8,273 nucleotides of DNA, taken from positions 99,675 to 107,947 of the forward strand of contig NVVO01000006.1 of NCBI GenBank assembly GCA_002733385.1, read 5' to 3'. The position numbers and the translations under genes are program-made. Below are positions 1 through 6,773 of the stretch, piece after piece; position 1 is the stretch's first letter; each line of letters starts with the position of its first letter. The notes under the pieces were generated by a model. The model saw nothing but the letters and a program-made list of their open reading frames with translations. It was not told the origin of the DNA and did not search any database. This DNA is from Robiginitomaculum sp. (lineage in GTDB: Bacteria > Pseudomonadota > Alphaproteobacteria > Caulobacterales > Maricaulaceae).

Positions 1-2292
1 CATGCGGAAAAAGGCATGCAGTGCGTTGACTGCCATTTCGCTCAGGACAATCACGGCACCGGCAATATCCACGGCGAAGTTGCCAGCGCTATTGAGATCA
101 GGTGCAAGGATTGCCACGGCACGCCGGATAAATATCCCAATCTATATACCTCAGGCCCCGCCGCCCCAACCGGCGGTAATGATTTGTCGGTGCTGCGTAA
201 CCCGGACGGCAGGCGCCGATTTGAATGGATCAGGAAAAATGGCCGTGATATTTTGATACAGAGATCATTGCTCGACTCCAAATTGGAATGGGAAATGTCT
301 CTGGTCAAGGACAGTATGAACCCGGGCCACAAAGAATATAATGCCAAAGCGGCGCGGGCCAAAACCATTGCAACCGACAACAAAAATTGGGGGCCGGGGG
401 TCAAAGCCGAAGACCGGGCCCACAAGGAAGACGAGATGGAATGCTTCACCTGTCATCTGTCCTGGACGACCTCTTGTGCCGGTTGCCATTTGCCCATAGA
501 GGCCAATTGGAAAACCGAATCCCTGCGCTATGACGGCGAAACCGCCCGCAATTACGCCACCTATAATCCGCAAGTTGCCCGTGACCAAATGTTCCAGCTC
601 GGCAAGCATCAAACCACCAAAGGAAACACGGTCGCTCCGGTGCGTTCAAGCTCTGCATTGGTACTTTCGTCCTCAAATGTGAACCGGGAACGTATCTATG
701 TGCAACAGCCGCCCATTGCCGCCAGCGGTCATTCATCGCAAGCATTCGCGCCGCATTTCCCCCACACGGCCCGCAAAACCGAGACCAAGACCTGCACGGA
801 TTGTCATATATCCCAGGCAAATGACAATAATGCCATCATGTCGCAATTGCTTTTACTGGGCACCAATTTTGTCAACTTTGTCGGCTATCATGCCTTTGTC
901 GGTCTGGACGGCGGTATCGAAGCCACGCGGGTGACAGAATGGGAAGAGCCGCAAGCGGTGTTCGGGTCATATTTGCACAAATATGCCTATCCGGATTATT
1001 ACAAATCCCATGTGGATGATAACGGGCGTGAATTGATCAATTGGCGACGCGGCAAGATTTTCGATAGGGACAATAACTGGTCGGGCGAGACCGGGGCGGC
1101 CGAAGAGATCGCCAATGTCACCCAAAAGACCAAAGGGGCTGTGCGCTGCATCCAGCACCGGGGCGAATATTTGTTTGTTGCCGAAGGCAAGGGCGGCTTC
1201 ACCGCCTATGATATTGCCTCCATTGCCAATAAAGGCGTGTCGGAACGCATTGTCAAAAACCCGTTCTCCAAATTGGGTCACAACACCAATATCAAAAGCA
1301 AAAACGCTACCTGTATGGCCTTGCCAACTAACCAGAACATCGCCCCGGACCGTAATAACGAAATGATGCAAACGGACAATCAGGAACAGCCTTTCCATCC
1401 CATTTATGATTATGCCTTTATCACGGACAGCGAAGAAGGCTTGATCCTTGTCGATGTCAACACATTGGTGGACGGGGATCCGCGTAATAATTTTTTCAAG
1501 CGCGCCTTGACATGGAACGAAGGCGGGGTGTTGGACGGTGCGCGACATATTACTCTGGCCGGGCATTTCGCCTATATCACCACGGACGCAGGACTGGTGA
1601 CCATTGACCTGAACGATCCGCTTCGCCCCGTCCACACTTCTACCGTACCCATGAATGATGCCCGCCAGAGCGATGTGCAATTTCGTTATTTGTTTGTTAC
1701 GGACGCGGGCGGTTTGAAGGTGTTGAACATTACCGATCAGGCAAAACCGATATTGGTAGTTGGGGCCAGTGTGCCAATGAATAACGCACAAGGCTTGTAC
1801 CTGGCCCGCACCTACGCCTATGTGGCAGCCGGAGCGCAAGGCTTGATGATCGTCGATATTGAAAAACCAGAAGCGCCGAAATTGTACATGATCGAGACGG
1901 CGGGCGGAAAAATCAGCGATGCCCAGGATGTGGTAATCGGCTCGACCAATGCGTCTCTATTTGCTTATATTGCCGACGGAGTTAACGGCATGAAGGTCCT
2001 GCAATTGACCAGCCCGGACAGCCAACCGAATTTTTACGGGTTTTCGCCGGAACCTAAACCAGAGCTGATTGCATGGCGCAAAACCAAATGGCCCGCATTG
2101 GGCCTTGCCAAGGGCTTGGATAGAGACCGGGCCGTAGATGAAAGCGGTCACCAGATAGCGGTGTTTGGCCGGCTGGGATCACGCCCATTTACGCGCACAG
2201 AAATGGAAGGTTTGTTTATTGGCAAGGACGGCAAACCGTTTACTGTTACGGATACGCCGGACAGAAGGAATTATGTAACCATGCCGGAGTAA
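1..2292 (+). CDS. Multiheme c-type cytochrome with C-terminal LVIVD beta-propeller (5' partial)
   Basis: The reading frame is open from base 1 (residues HAEKG precede the first ATG at 16), so the true start is upstream and 763 residues are visible. Five CxxCH heme c attachment motifs are seen: CVDCH (22-36), CKDCH (103-117), CFTCH (442-456), CAGCH (475-489) and CTDCH (793-807). Scattered histidines, such as those near residues 248-251, could be distal ligands. From about 1135 to 2015 there are roughly six propeller-like blades of the form 'YAY(V/I)..G..GL.(I/V)(V/L)DI..P', typical of LVIVD repeats. A conserved-looking tail follows and ends at TAA 2290. c-type hemes are attached outside the cytoplasmic membrane, so the protein is inferred to be exported and to act in periplasmic or surface electron transfer. 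The signal peptide would lie outside the window. Substrate and partners are unknown; the propeller may bind a protein partner or a ligand. Confidence 0.9.
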   Translation, partial: HAEKGMQCVDCHFAQDNHGTGNIHGEVASAIEIRCKDCHGTPDKYPNLYTSGPAAPTGGNDLSVLRNPDGRRRFEWIRKNGRDILIQRSLLDSKLEWEMSLVKDSMNPGHKEYNAKAARAKTIATDNKNWGPGVKAEDRAHKEDEMECFTCHLSWTTSCAGCHLPIEANWKTESLRYDGETARNYATYNPQVARDQMFQLGKHQTTKGNTVAPVRSSSALVLSSSNVNRERIYVQQPPIAASGHSSQAFAPHFPHTARKTETKTCTDCHISQANDNNAIMSQLLLLGTNFVNFVGYHAFVGLDGGIEATRVTEWEEPQAVFGSYLHKYAYPDYYKSHVDDNGRELINWRRGKIFDRDNNWSGETGAAEEIANVTQKTKGAVRCIQHRGEYLFVAEGKGGFTAYDIASIANKGVSERIVKNPFSKLGHNTNIKSKNATCMALPTNQNIAPDRNNEMMQTDNQEQPFHPIYDYAFITDSEEGLILVDVNTLVDGDPRNNFFKRALTWNEGGVLDGARHITLAGHFAYITTDAGLVTIDLNDPLRPVHTSTVPMNDARQSDVQFRYLFVTDAGGLKVLNITDQAKPILVVGASVPMNNAQGLYLARTYAYVAAGAQGLMIVDIEKPEAPKLYMIETAGGKISDAQDVVIGSTNASLFAYIADGVNGMKVLQLTSPDSQPNFYGFSPEPKPELIAWRKTKWPALGLAKGLDRDRAVDESGHQIAVFGRLGSRPFTRTEMEGLFIGKDGKPFTVTDTPDRRNYVTMPE

Positions 2293-2346
2293 TTTTTCCT
2301 TTTCTTCCCTCATTTTTATGGGGCAAGGAAAGAAACGCTAAAATTT

Positions 2347-3192
2347 CTAGTGATCCAAATCTAATGTGTGCCTGACTACATGGGCGAATTTTTTGTCATA
2401 GCGGAGCAGCGTTTTACCGCATGGTGCCTGGGCGGAATGGGTGGTGATATCCTCGCCATTCCATAAATGCAGACAAAATCCAGGTTGGGCTTCCACCAGT
2501 AAAATGCGCCCGTCTGGCACATCCGGGTCAATATCGGCCAGCTCCAATTTGGCTTGTGGTGCAATGGCTTGGGAGACGGATATGGTGACGCCTGCGAATG
2601 ACTTGAAAATACTGCGGTGGATATGTCCTGCCAGGATATGTTTGACATTGTCATACCGAGACAAGACATCATTAAGCCGCTGAACCCAGCCAGCGCCGGG
2701 CCTAATGGTCAACCAATCTATGCCAGTGCGGATTGGCGGATGGTGCATGGCAATAACAGTGGGGCGTTTAGGTTGTTCGGCCAAGCGGGCATCAAGCCAT
2801 TGGGCGCGGGTTTGGCAAAAACTGCCGCCGTGCCGGCCTTCATCCAGTGTATCCAGCACGATCACCCGCACGGGATGGTCTTCTATCGTGTATTGTAAAA
2901 ACCCGTCCGCATAAGGAAATTCAGGGAATATTTTGCCAAAAGCCTGGCGGCGGTCATGATTCCCGAAAGCCAGATAGACCGGGGCTTCAATTTGTTTCAG
3001 GGCATTTTTGAGGTCGGTATAGGCCCACTCTATGCCCTTTTCCACGAGATCACCCGTGGCGACGACTAGATCGGGTTTGCGTTTTAAACCATTGAGCGCA
3101 CCTACGACCAACCGTAACCGCTCGGCATTCTTGCAAATATTACCTTGGCCCGCATAGCCAATATGTAAATCGGAAATTTGTGCTATAATCAT
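2347..3192 (-). CDS. Metallophosphoesterase, CpdA-like (class III cyclic-nucleotide phosphodiesterase family)
   Basis: This 281-residue calcineurin-like phosphoesterase has all the dimetal site motifs in order: SDLH (D8, H10), ATGD (D48), GNHD (N78, H79), MHHPP (H150/H151) and GHIH (H190, H192). Length and motif spacing match the CpdA/Icc group, which hydrolyses 3',5'-cAMP in some bacteria; other members act on phosphodiesters or phospholipid head groups, so the substrate is not certain. No signal peptide or membrane segment is seen, so it is probably cytoplasmic. The ATG at 3192 is preceded by an AGAGGGA ribosome site (3197-3203), which supports this start. It lies 153 bases downstream of lexA on the same strand, in an AT-rich gap without a convincing promoter, so read-through from lexA is possible but unproven. 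It converges with the cytochrome gene, 54 bases away. Confidence 0.88.
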   Translation of the reverse strand: MIIAQISDLHIGYAGQGNICKNAERLRLVVGALNGLKRKPDLVVATGDLVEKGIEWAYTDLKNALKQIEAPVYLAFGNHDRRQAFGKIFPEFPYADGFLQYTIEDHPVRVIVLDTLDEGRHGGSFCQTRAQWLDARLAEQPKRPTVIAMHHPPIRTGIDWLTIRPGAGWVQRLNDVLSRYDNVKHILAGHIHRSIFKSFAGVTISVSQAIAPQAKLELADIDPDVPDGRILLVEAQPGFCLHLWNGEDITTHSAQAPCGKTLLRYDKKFAHVVRHTLDLDH

Positions 3193-3345
3193 TTTGTCCC
3201 TCTGTATTGCTCGAACTTTACTTTTAAAGTCGAAACCTATCCCCAGAAAGATCTACTACCGCCCTATAATATAAGTGCAGTGTACATAAAAAACACAATT
3301 AGACAATGCTAAATTTTTATTGCCAAATTTGTTTTAAACCCGGTC

Positions 3346-3987
3346 TTAATATTTACGGATCAACCCGACCATGATGCCTTGGACTTCAACCTGATCCGGG
3401 CCGTAAGTGTGGGTCGGGAAGTCGGGGTTTTCGGCAATCAGCTCAATGCCCTCAGCCGTTTTGTACAAACGCTTTAATGTAGCTTCTTCGTTGTCAACCA
3501 CATAGGCCACGACGATCTGGTTGTTGCGGGCGGTATTGGATTTACGAATAACCGCAATATCACCGTCTAATATGCCCGCACCCGTCATGGATTCGCCGTC
3601 GACCTCCAGAGCGAAATGCTCACCGCGTCCGATCATGCCTTCGGGGATGCCAATGCGTGGCCCGGATTGTTCCAGCGCCGCAATAGGCACACCAGCGGCA
3701 ATTTTGCCGACCAACGGTATGGAGACCGCGTCATTGGCGACGTCCGGCACGGACACTTCCTGGCTAGCTTTTTGGCCGGGGAGTTGTAAAATCTCCAGTG
3801 CACGGGCGCGGTGGGGTAGGCGGCGAATAAACCCGCGCTCTTCCAAAGCCGTAATCAGGCGGTGAATACCGGATTTGGATGCCAAACCTAGCGCGTCTTT
3901 CATTTCGTCATAGGACGGGGAAATGCTGTTTTTCTTGAGACATTTATCAATAAAAATCAAAAGGTCATGTTGTTTTTGGGTCAGCAT
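3346..3987 (-). CDS. lexA: LexA repressor (SOS regulator, S24 self-cleaving family)
   Basis: LexA represses SOS genes and cleaves itself when RecA is activated by DNA damage. The 213-residue product has an N-terminal winged helix-turn-helix (about 1-65, with SPSYDEMKDAL and the SKSGIHRLITALEERGFIRR recognition region) of alphaproteobacterial type. A linker follows, then the protease domain with cleavage site Ala98-Gly99 (GKIAAGVPI), nucleophile Ser133 (GESM) and general base Lys172 (ATLKRLY). All key residues are present. An in-frame GTG at 4011 would add eight residues, but the ATG at 3987 is preferred: it has GGAG six bases upstream, the protein then begins MLTQKQ as in family members, and the predicted transcript starts only about three bases before the GTG. 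It has its own promoter overlapped by an SOS box, which implies autorepression. Confidence 0.96.
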   Translation of the reverse strand: MLTQKQHDLLIFIDKCLKKNSISPSYDEMKDALGLASKSGIHRLITALEERGFIRRLPHRARALEILQLPGQKASQEVSVPDVANDAVSIPLVGKIAAGVPIAALEQSGPRIGIPEGMIGRGEHFALEVDGESMTGAGILDGDIAVIRKSNTARNNQIVVAYVVDNEEATLKRLYKTAEGIELIAENPDFPTHTYGPDQVEVQGIMVGLIRKY

Positions 3988-3993
3988 AATTGT

Positions 3994-3997
3994 CTCC
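3994..3997 (-). promoter_or_regulatory. Ribosome binding site deciding the lexA start
   Basis: On the coding strand GGAG lies six bases before the ATG at 3987. The upstream GTG (4011) has no comparable site and sits almost at the predicted transcript start, so this site fixes the lexA start at 3987. Confidence 0.7.
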
Positions 3998-4020
3998 GAA
4001 TCGTTGTTCACCTTATGTCT

Positions 4021-4035
4021 GTTCTAGTCTTGTTC
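4021..4035. promoter_or_regulatory. LexA operator (alphaproteobacterial SOS box, GTTC-N7-GTTC)
   Basis: GTTC (4021-4024), seven bases, then GTTC (4032-4035) is an exact match to the direct-repeat SOS operator known from alphaproteobacteria (GAAC-N7-GAAC on the lexA coding strand). It covers the predicted lexA -10 element and part of the spacer, so bound LexA would block polymerase. Scanning the window by eye found no second site with N7 spacing. A lone GTTC at 4006 and an inverted GAAC at 4050 flank it. Confidence 0.85.
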
Positions 4036-4049
4036 TGATTGCAGGTCAA
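4021..4049 (-). promoter_or_regulatory. lexA promoter (-35 and -10)
   Basis: Read on the - strand, TTGACC (4044-4049) is followed by exactly 17 bases and TAGAAC (4021-4026). This is a good sigma-70-type -35 (5 of 6 to TTGACA) and a moderate -10 (4 of 6 to TATAAT). Transcription would begin near 4014, giving lexA a leader of about 27 bases to the ATG at 3987. The spacing and the overlap with the SOS box strengthen the call; the start site is inferred. Confidence 0.7.
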
Positions 4050-4109
4050 GAACAAATCATGCACCAAATTTTGTTTGCAGCGAAAGACCAACTCAATTAG
4101 AGACAGCAA

Positions 4110-4568
4110 ATGACCATCACCATCTATATTGACGCCGACGCCTGTCCGGTGCGCGAAGAAACCTATAAAGTCGCGCTGCGTCATAATGTGTCTGTGGTCG
4201 TAGTCAGCAATTCCTATTTGCGGGTGTTGGCTCATCCTATCATTAAGCGGGTCGTCGTGGATGACAATTTCGATGCGGCGGATGATTATATTGCTGAGCG
4301 GGCTAGCGCGAACAATATTGTCATTACGGCAGACATATTACTGGCCGAGCGTTGCCTGAACGGTGGTGCCGTTGTCATAGCCCCGAACGGCAAACCGTTT
4401 ACCAATGACAGCATCGGCTCGGCCATGGCCGTGCGCGCCATCATGGCCGATCTGCGGGCTGGCGCAGTGAGCGAAAACATAGGCGGCCCACCGCCGTTTA
4501 CAAGTGCGGACAGGTCTAAGTTTTTGCAGGCATTACACGAAAGCGTTGTGCGGCTAAAGCGGGGTTAA
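4110..4568 (+). CDS. UPF0178 (YaiI/YqxD, DUF188) family protein
   Basis: The 152-residue product matches the YaiI/YqxD family in length and motifs: the N-terminal IDADACPVREE (D8, D10, C12), VDDNFDAADDYI (51-61), ITADILLAER (72-81, with D75), a Gly/Asn region (NGKPFTNDSIG) and the C-terminal GPPPF..ADR..F (126-138). The acidic residues resemble a PIN-like nuclease fold, but the family's biochemical role is not established, so no function is assigned. It is probably cytoplasmic. The ATG at 4110 has a weak AGAGA ribosome site about eight bases upstream. The gene is divergent from lexA and shares its 122-base intergenic region, which holds the SOS box. Its stop lies eight bases from the convergent VOC gene. 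Confidence 0.9.
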   Translation: MTITIYIDADACPVREETYKVALRHNVSVVVVSNSYLRVLAHPIIKRVVVDDNFDAADDYIAERASANNIVITADILLAERCLNGGAVVIAPNGKPFTNDSIGSAMAVRAIMADLRAGAVSENIGGPPPFTSADRSKFLQALHESVVRLKRG

Positions 4569-4576
4569 GCCGTAGT

Positions 4577-4993
4577 CTAGAGTTTTGCCAAGGGATGAGT
4601 TGGGTTTAGTTGTAACAAGTCCCAACGGTTTCCGTATAGGTCTTCGAACACTGCAACCATGCCGTAGTCCTGCTCTTTGGGTTCGCGGACAAATTTGATG
4701 CCCTTGGCGCACATATCATTATAGTCTCGCCAAAAATCATCACTATTGAGAAATAGAAAAACTCGTCCCCCTGCTTGGTCACCAATGAATTTTTCTTGTT
4801 CTGGTTTAGAAGCTCTGGCAAGCAAAATAGTCGTACCATTAGAACCGGGCGGTGCGACAACCACCCAGCGTTTATCTTGCTCAGCTTGGTAGCTATCTTC
4901 GATTAATGTGAAATGTAGTTTATTTGTATAAAACTCTATTGCTTCATCATATTCGCGTACAACCAAAGCAATATGTACGATGGACTGTTTCAT
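4577..4993 (-). CDS. VOC (glyoxalase/bleomycin-resistance fold) family protein
   Basis: The 138-residue product has two beta-alpha-beta-beta-beta modules of the vicinal oxygen chelate superfamily. The first (about 4-60) opens with IVHIALVVREYDEAIEFYTNKL, seen in part as H7 and the following helix; the second (about 76-128) ends in FEDLYGNRWDLLQ. H7 sits at the usual first metal position, and D125 lies where the last ligand is normally Glu, so metal binding is plausible but altered. Substrate is unknown; members include lyases, dioxygenases and resistance proteins. Its ATG overlaps the trpC stop (ATGA, 4990-4993), which suggests it is translated from the trp mRNA. By hand count, bases 4621-4980 are about 43% GC against 55% or more in sampled trpC and trpD, a sign of possible transfer. 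Confidence 0.85.
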   Translation of the reverse strand: MKQSIVHIALVVREYDEAIEFYTNKLHFTLIEDSYQAEQDKRWVVVAPPGSNGTTILLARASKPEQEKFIGDQAGGRVFLFLNSDDFWRDYNDMCAKGIKFVREPKEQDYGMVAVFEDLYGNRWDLLQLNPTHPLAKL

Positions 4994-5793
4994 TCTATTG
5001 AACCCAGCAATCGCCGCGTTGCCAACTTCACATCGTCTTGGCGCATCAAACTCTCGCCGACCAAGAAAGCGCTCGCACCGTGTTTGGTCAGATGCAATAT
5101 ATCATCTGATGTGTTGATGCCGCTCTCGGCGACCAGGAAAATATCCGTCGGCGTTTGCGGGGCAAGACGTTCAAATGTTTTTAGTGTGGTTTTAAAGGTC
5201 TTGAGATTACGGTTGTTGATACCCACGAAATTGGCACCAAGTTTAACGGCACGGCGAAGTTCGCTCAACCTATGGGTTTCCACCAAAGCATCCATGCCAA
5301 GACGGTTGGCTTGCGCCAGTAATGCCCGCGCCACGTCATCACTGACCATGGCCATAATGATTAAAACCGCATCAGCTCCAAGAGCGCGGCTTTCAATGAT
5401 TTGCACCGGGTCAATCATGAAGTCCTTGCGCAATACGGGTAAGTCCGAAATGGCGCGGGCCTGTTTGAGGTAAAGTGCCGATCCTTGAAAGCTGGGGGCG
5501 TCGGTCAGGACAGACAAGCAAGCCGCACCGCCGTCCGTATAGGCACGGGTGATTTCGGCGGGTTTGAAATTTTCGCGGATCAAGCCTTTGGACGGGCTGG
5601 CCTTTTTGATCTCGGCGATAAGCGCCGGGCCGGTTTTTCTAGCGCGTTTCAGTGCCGCCAAAAACCCGCGCGGTTCTGGTTGGGTTGCGGCCTGCATTTC
5701 CAATTGCTCGGATTTCTCAAGCAATAATCTGACTTCACCGCGTTTATATTCTGCGATTTTTTGCAAGACATTATTTTTCTCAACCCGGGGCAT
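4990..5793 (-). CDS. trpC: Indole-3-glycerol phosphate synthase
   Basis: TrpC closes the ring of carboxyphenylaminodeoxyribulose phosphate to give indole-3-glycerol phosphate, with loss of CO2 and water. The 267-residue (beta/alpha)8 barrel carries all expected residues: EIKKASPSKG (E61, K63, with phosphate-loop S66), LRKDF (K123), ETH (E172), INNRNL (N193) and VAESGI (E223, S224). It is monofunctional, with no TrpF domain. An ATG at 5823 in the same frame would add ten residues, but the ATG at 5793 has GAGGT five bases upstream and gives the usual family length. With this start it overlaps the 3' end of trpD by 14 bases. Its stop overlaps the ATG of the VOC gene. Translational coupling is therefore likely on both sides. 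Confidence 0.96.
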   Translation of the reverse strand: MPRVEKNNVLQKIAEYKRGEVRLLLEKSEQLEMQAATQPEPRGFLAALKRARKTGPALIAEIKKASPSKGLIRENFKPAEITRAYTDGGAACLSVLTDAPSFQGSALYLKQARAISDLPVLRKDFMIDPVQIIESRALGADAVLIIMAMVSDDVARALLAQANRLGMDALVETHRLSELRRAVKLGANFVGINNRNLKTFKTTLKTFERLAPQTPTDIFLVAESGINTSDDILHLTKHGASAFLVGESLMRQDDVKLATRRLLGSIE

Positions 5794-6748
5794 TAGAGAC
5801 CTCGACCAGTTTATTGAGTGCATTTAAGGCGGCGCCGGAGCCGACGGATTGGCGAGCCATGGTGATGCCTTGGGCAATCGACAGTGCCATGCCCGATGCA
5901 TAAAGGGCCGCCCCGGCGTTCAGGGCAACAATATCGCCGTAAGCATTTTGCTTGGCGTGCAATATTTCCATTAAGGCGTGGGCGTTTTGCACGGCATTAC
6001 CGCCCCTTAACTCTTCCGGCTTTACGCGGGCAATGTTGAATTTATTTGGGGTAATTCTGTAATGTTTTATATGTTGGCCATTGACCTCGCTAATCATGCT
6101 GGCCCCGGTTGTCGTGATCTCGTCCATGCCGTCGTGACCATGAACAACAAGGGCGCGTTTGACGCCGAGTTTAACCAAAGCCTGGGCATAAGTTTCGCGC
6201 AAAGGATTGTCATAAACCCCGAGTAAATAATGCTGGACGCTGGCCGGATTACACAAGGGGCCGAGACAGTTGAATATGGTGCGCACCCCCAATGTGGCCC
6301 GCGCCGATGCAACATGTCCCATAGCTTTGTGGTGGTTAGGTGCGAACAGGAAACCAACACCAGCTTCAAGGATACAAGCCTCGGTGAGTGCGGGCGAAAT
6401 ATCGAGTTTGACCCCCAATTCACTTAACACATCGGACGCTCCGGATTTTGACGAAACGGCCCGGTTGCCGTGTTTGGCCACGGGCACGCCTGCGCCAGCA
6501 ACCACGAAAGCTACGGCGGTGGAAATATTATAGGTTTTAAGACCGTCCCCGCCCGTGCCGACAATATCCATGGCTCCGTCTGGCGCGTTCACAGGGATCA
6601 TGCGCTCACATAATGTGCTGGTCGCAACATGTAATTGTTCCGCCGTGACCCCCTTGTCTTCCCATGCCAGCAGATGTTTGCAAATATCATCATCCGGCAT
6701 AGTGCCGCTGATCATGTTTTCAAATACGGATTTAAATTCACCACTCAT
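5780..6748 (-). CDS. trpD: Anthranilate phosphoribosyltransferase
   Basis: TrpD transfers phosphoribosyl from PRPP to anthranilate in the second committed step of tryptophan synthesis. The 322-residue protein shows the N-terminal helical domain (1-60), the glycine-rich PRPP/phosphate loop GTGGDG (64-69), KHGNRAVSSKSGASDVLSELG in two parts (92-112), FAPNHHKAM (135-143), the GPL.NPA turn (163-169) and HGHDGMDE (203-210, acidic metal-binding region). It is slightly short at the N-terminus compared with the usual 330-350 residues, but no core motif is missing. No ribosome site precedes the ATG at 6748. The start is 13 bases from the trpG stop, inside a direct repeat, so initiation probably depends on coupling from upstream. 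Confidence 0.96.
   Translation of the reverse strand: MSGEFKSVFENMISGTMPDDDICKHLLAWEDKGVTAEQLHVATSTLCERMIPVNAPDGAMDIVGTGGDGLKTYNISTAVAFVVAGAGVPVAKHGNRAVSSKSGASDVLSELGVKLDISPALTEACILEAGVGFLFAPNHHKAMGHVASARATLGVRTIFNCLGPLCNPASVQHYLLGVYDNPLRETYAQALVKLGVKRALVVHGHDGMDEITTTGASMISEVNGQHIKHYRITPNKFNIARVKPEELRGGNAVQNAHALMEILHAKQNAYGDIVALNAGAALYASGMALSIAQGITMARQSVGSGAALNALNKLVEVSNAPG
5799..5803 (-). promoter_or_regulatory. Ribosome binding site deciding the trpC start
   Basis: GAGGT on the coding strand lies five bases before the ATG at 5793, inside the 3' end of trpD. The alternative ATG at 5823 has no such site, so the shorter TrpC (267 residues) is favoured. Confidence 0.65.
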
Positions 6749-6773
6749 TTGATGTTACTTGTCATTTGATGTT
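6745..6773. repeat. 17-base-period direct repeat at the trpG/trpD junction
   Basis: The 12-mer TCATTTGATGTT (+ strand) occurs exactly at 6745-6756 and again at 6762-6773, with ACTTG between, which gives a 17-base tandem unit repeated about 1.7 times. One copy contains the trpG stop codon and the other the trpD start codon. Deleting one unit would restore a classical ATGA overlap between the two genes. On the coding strand the extra copy leaves a tiny ORF (6765 to 6745, MTSNIK) that overlaps the end of trpG and the start of trpD. Confidence 0.85.

Noticed and set aside
967..1839. Long - strand open frame (290 codons) opposite the cytochrome gene.
   Set aside because: The + strand frame carries heme motifs and propeller repeats; the antisense frame has no recognisable domain or ribosome site and is a codon-bias shadow.
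2295..2335. Pyrimidine-rich then purine-rich stretch between the convergent cytochrome and phosphoesterase genes, with TTTCCTT pairing to AAGGAAA, as a terminator.
   Set aside because: Only seven mostly AT pairs across a loop of 23 bases, with no clean T-tract; too weak to call.
3212..3222. Small palindrome ACTTT-T-AAAGT upstream of the phosphoesterase gene as an operator.
   Set aside because: Short, AT-only apart from the ends, single copy, and no matching site elsewhere.
3266..3298. Possible - strand promoter for the phosphoesterase (TTGTGT at 3293-3298 and TATATT at 3268-3273).
   Set aside because: The 19-base spacer is too long and the region is simply AT-rich; not distinguishable from background.
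3286..3331. Hairpin GGCAAT/ATTGTC downstream of lexA followed by a T run, as the lexA terminator.
   Set aside because: Six pairs including a G-T wobble, an 11-base loop, and the T run is separated from the stem by several bases.
4551..4572. CGGCT...AGCCG hairpin at the end of the yaiI-like gene as a bidirectional terminator with the VOC gene.
   Set aside because: Five-base-pair stem with a 12-base loop and only a short, distant T run; could be chance.
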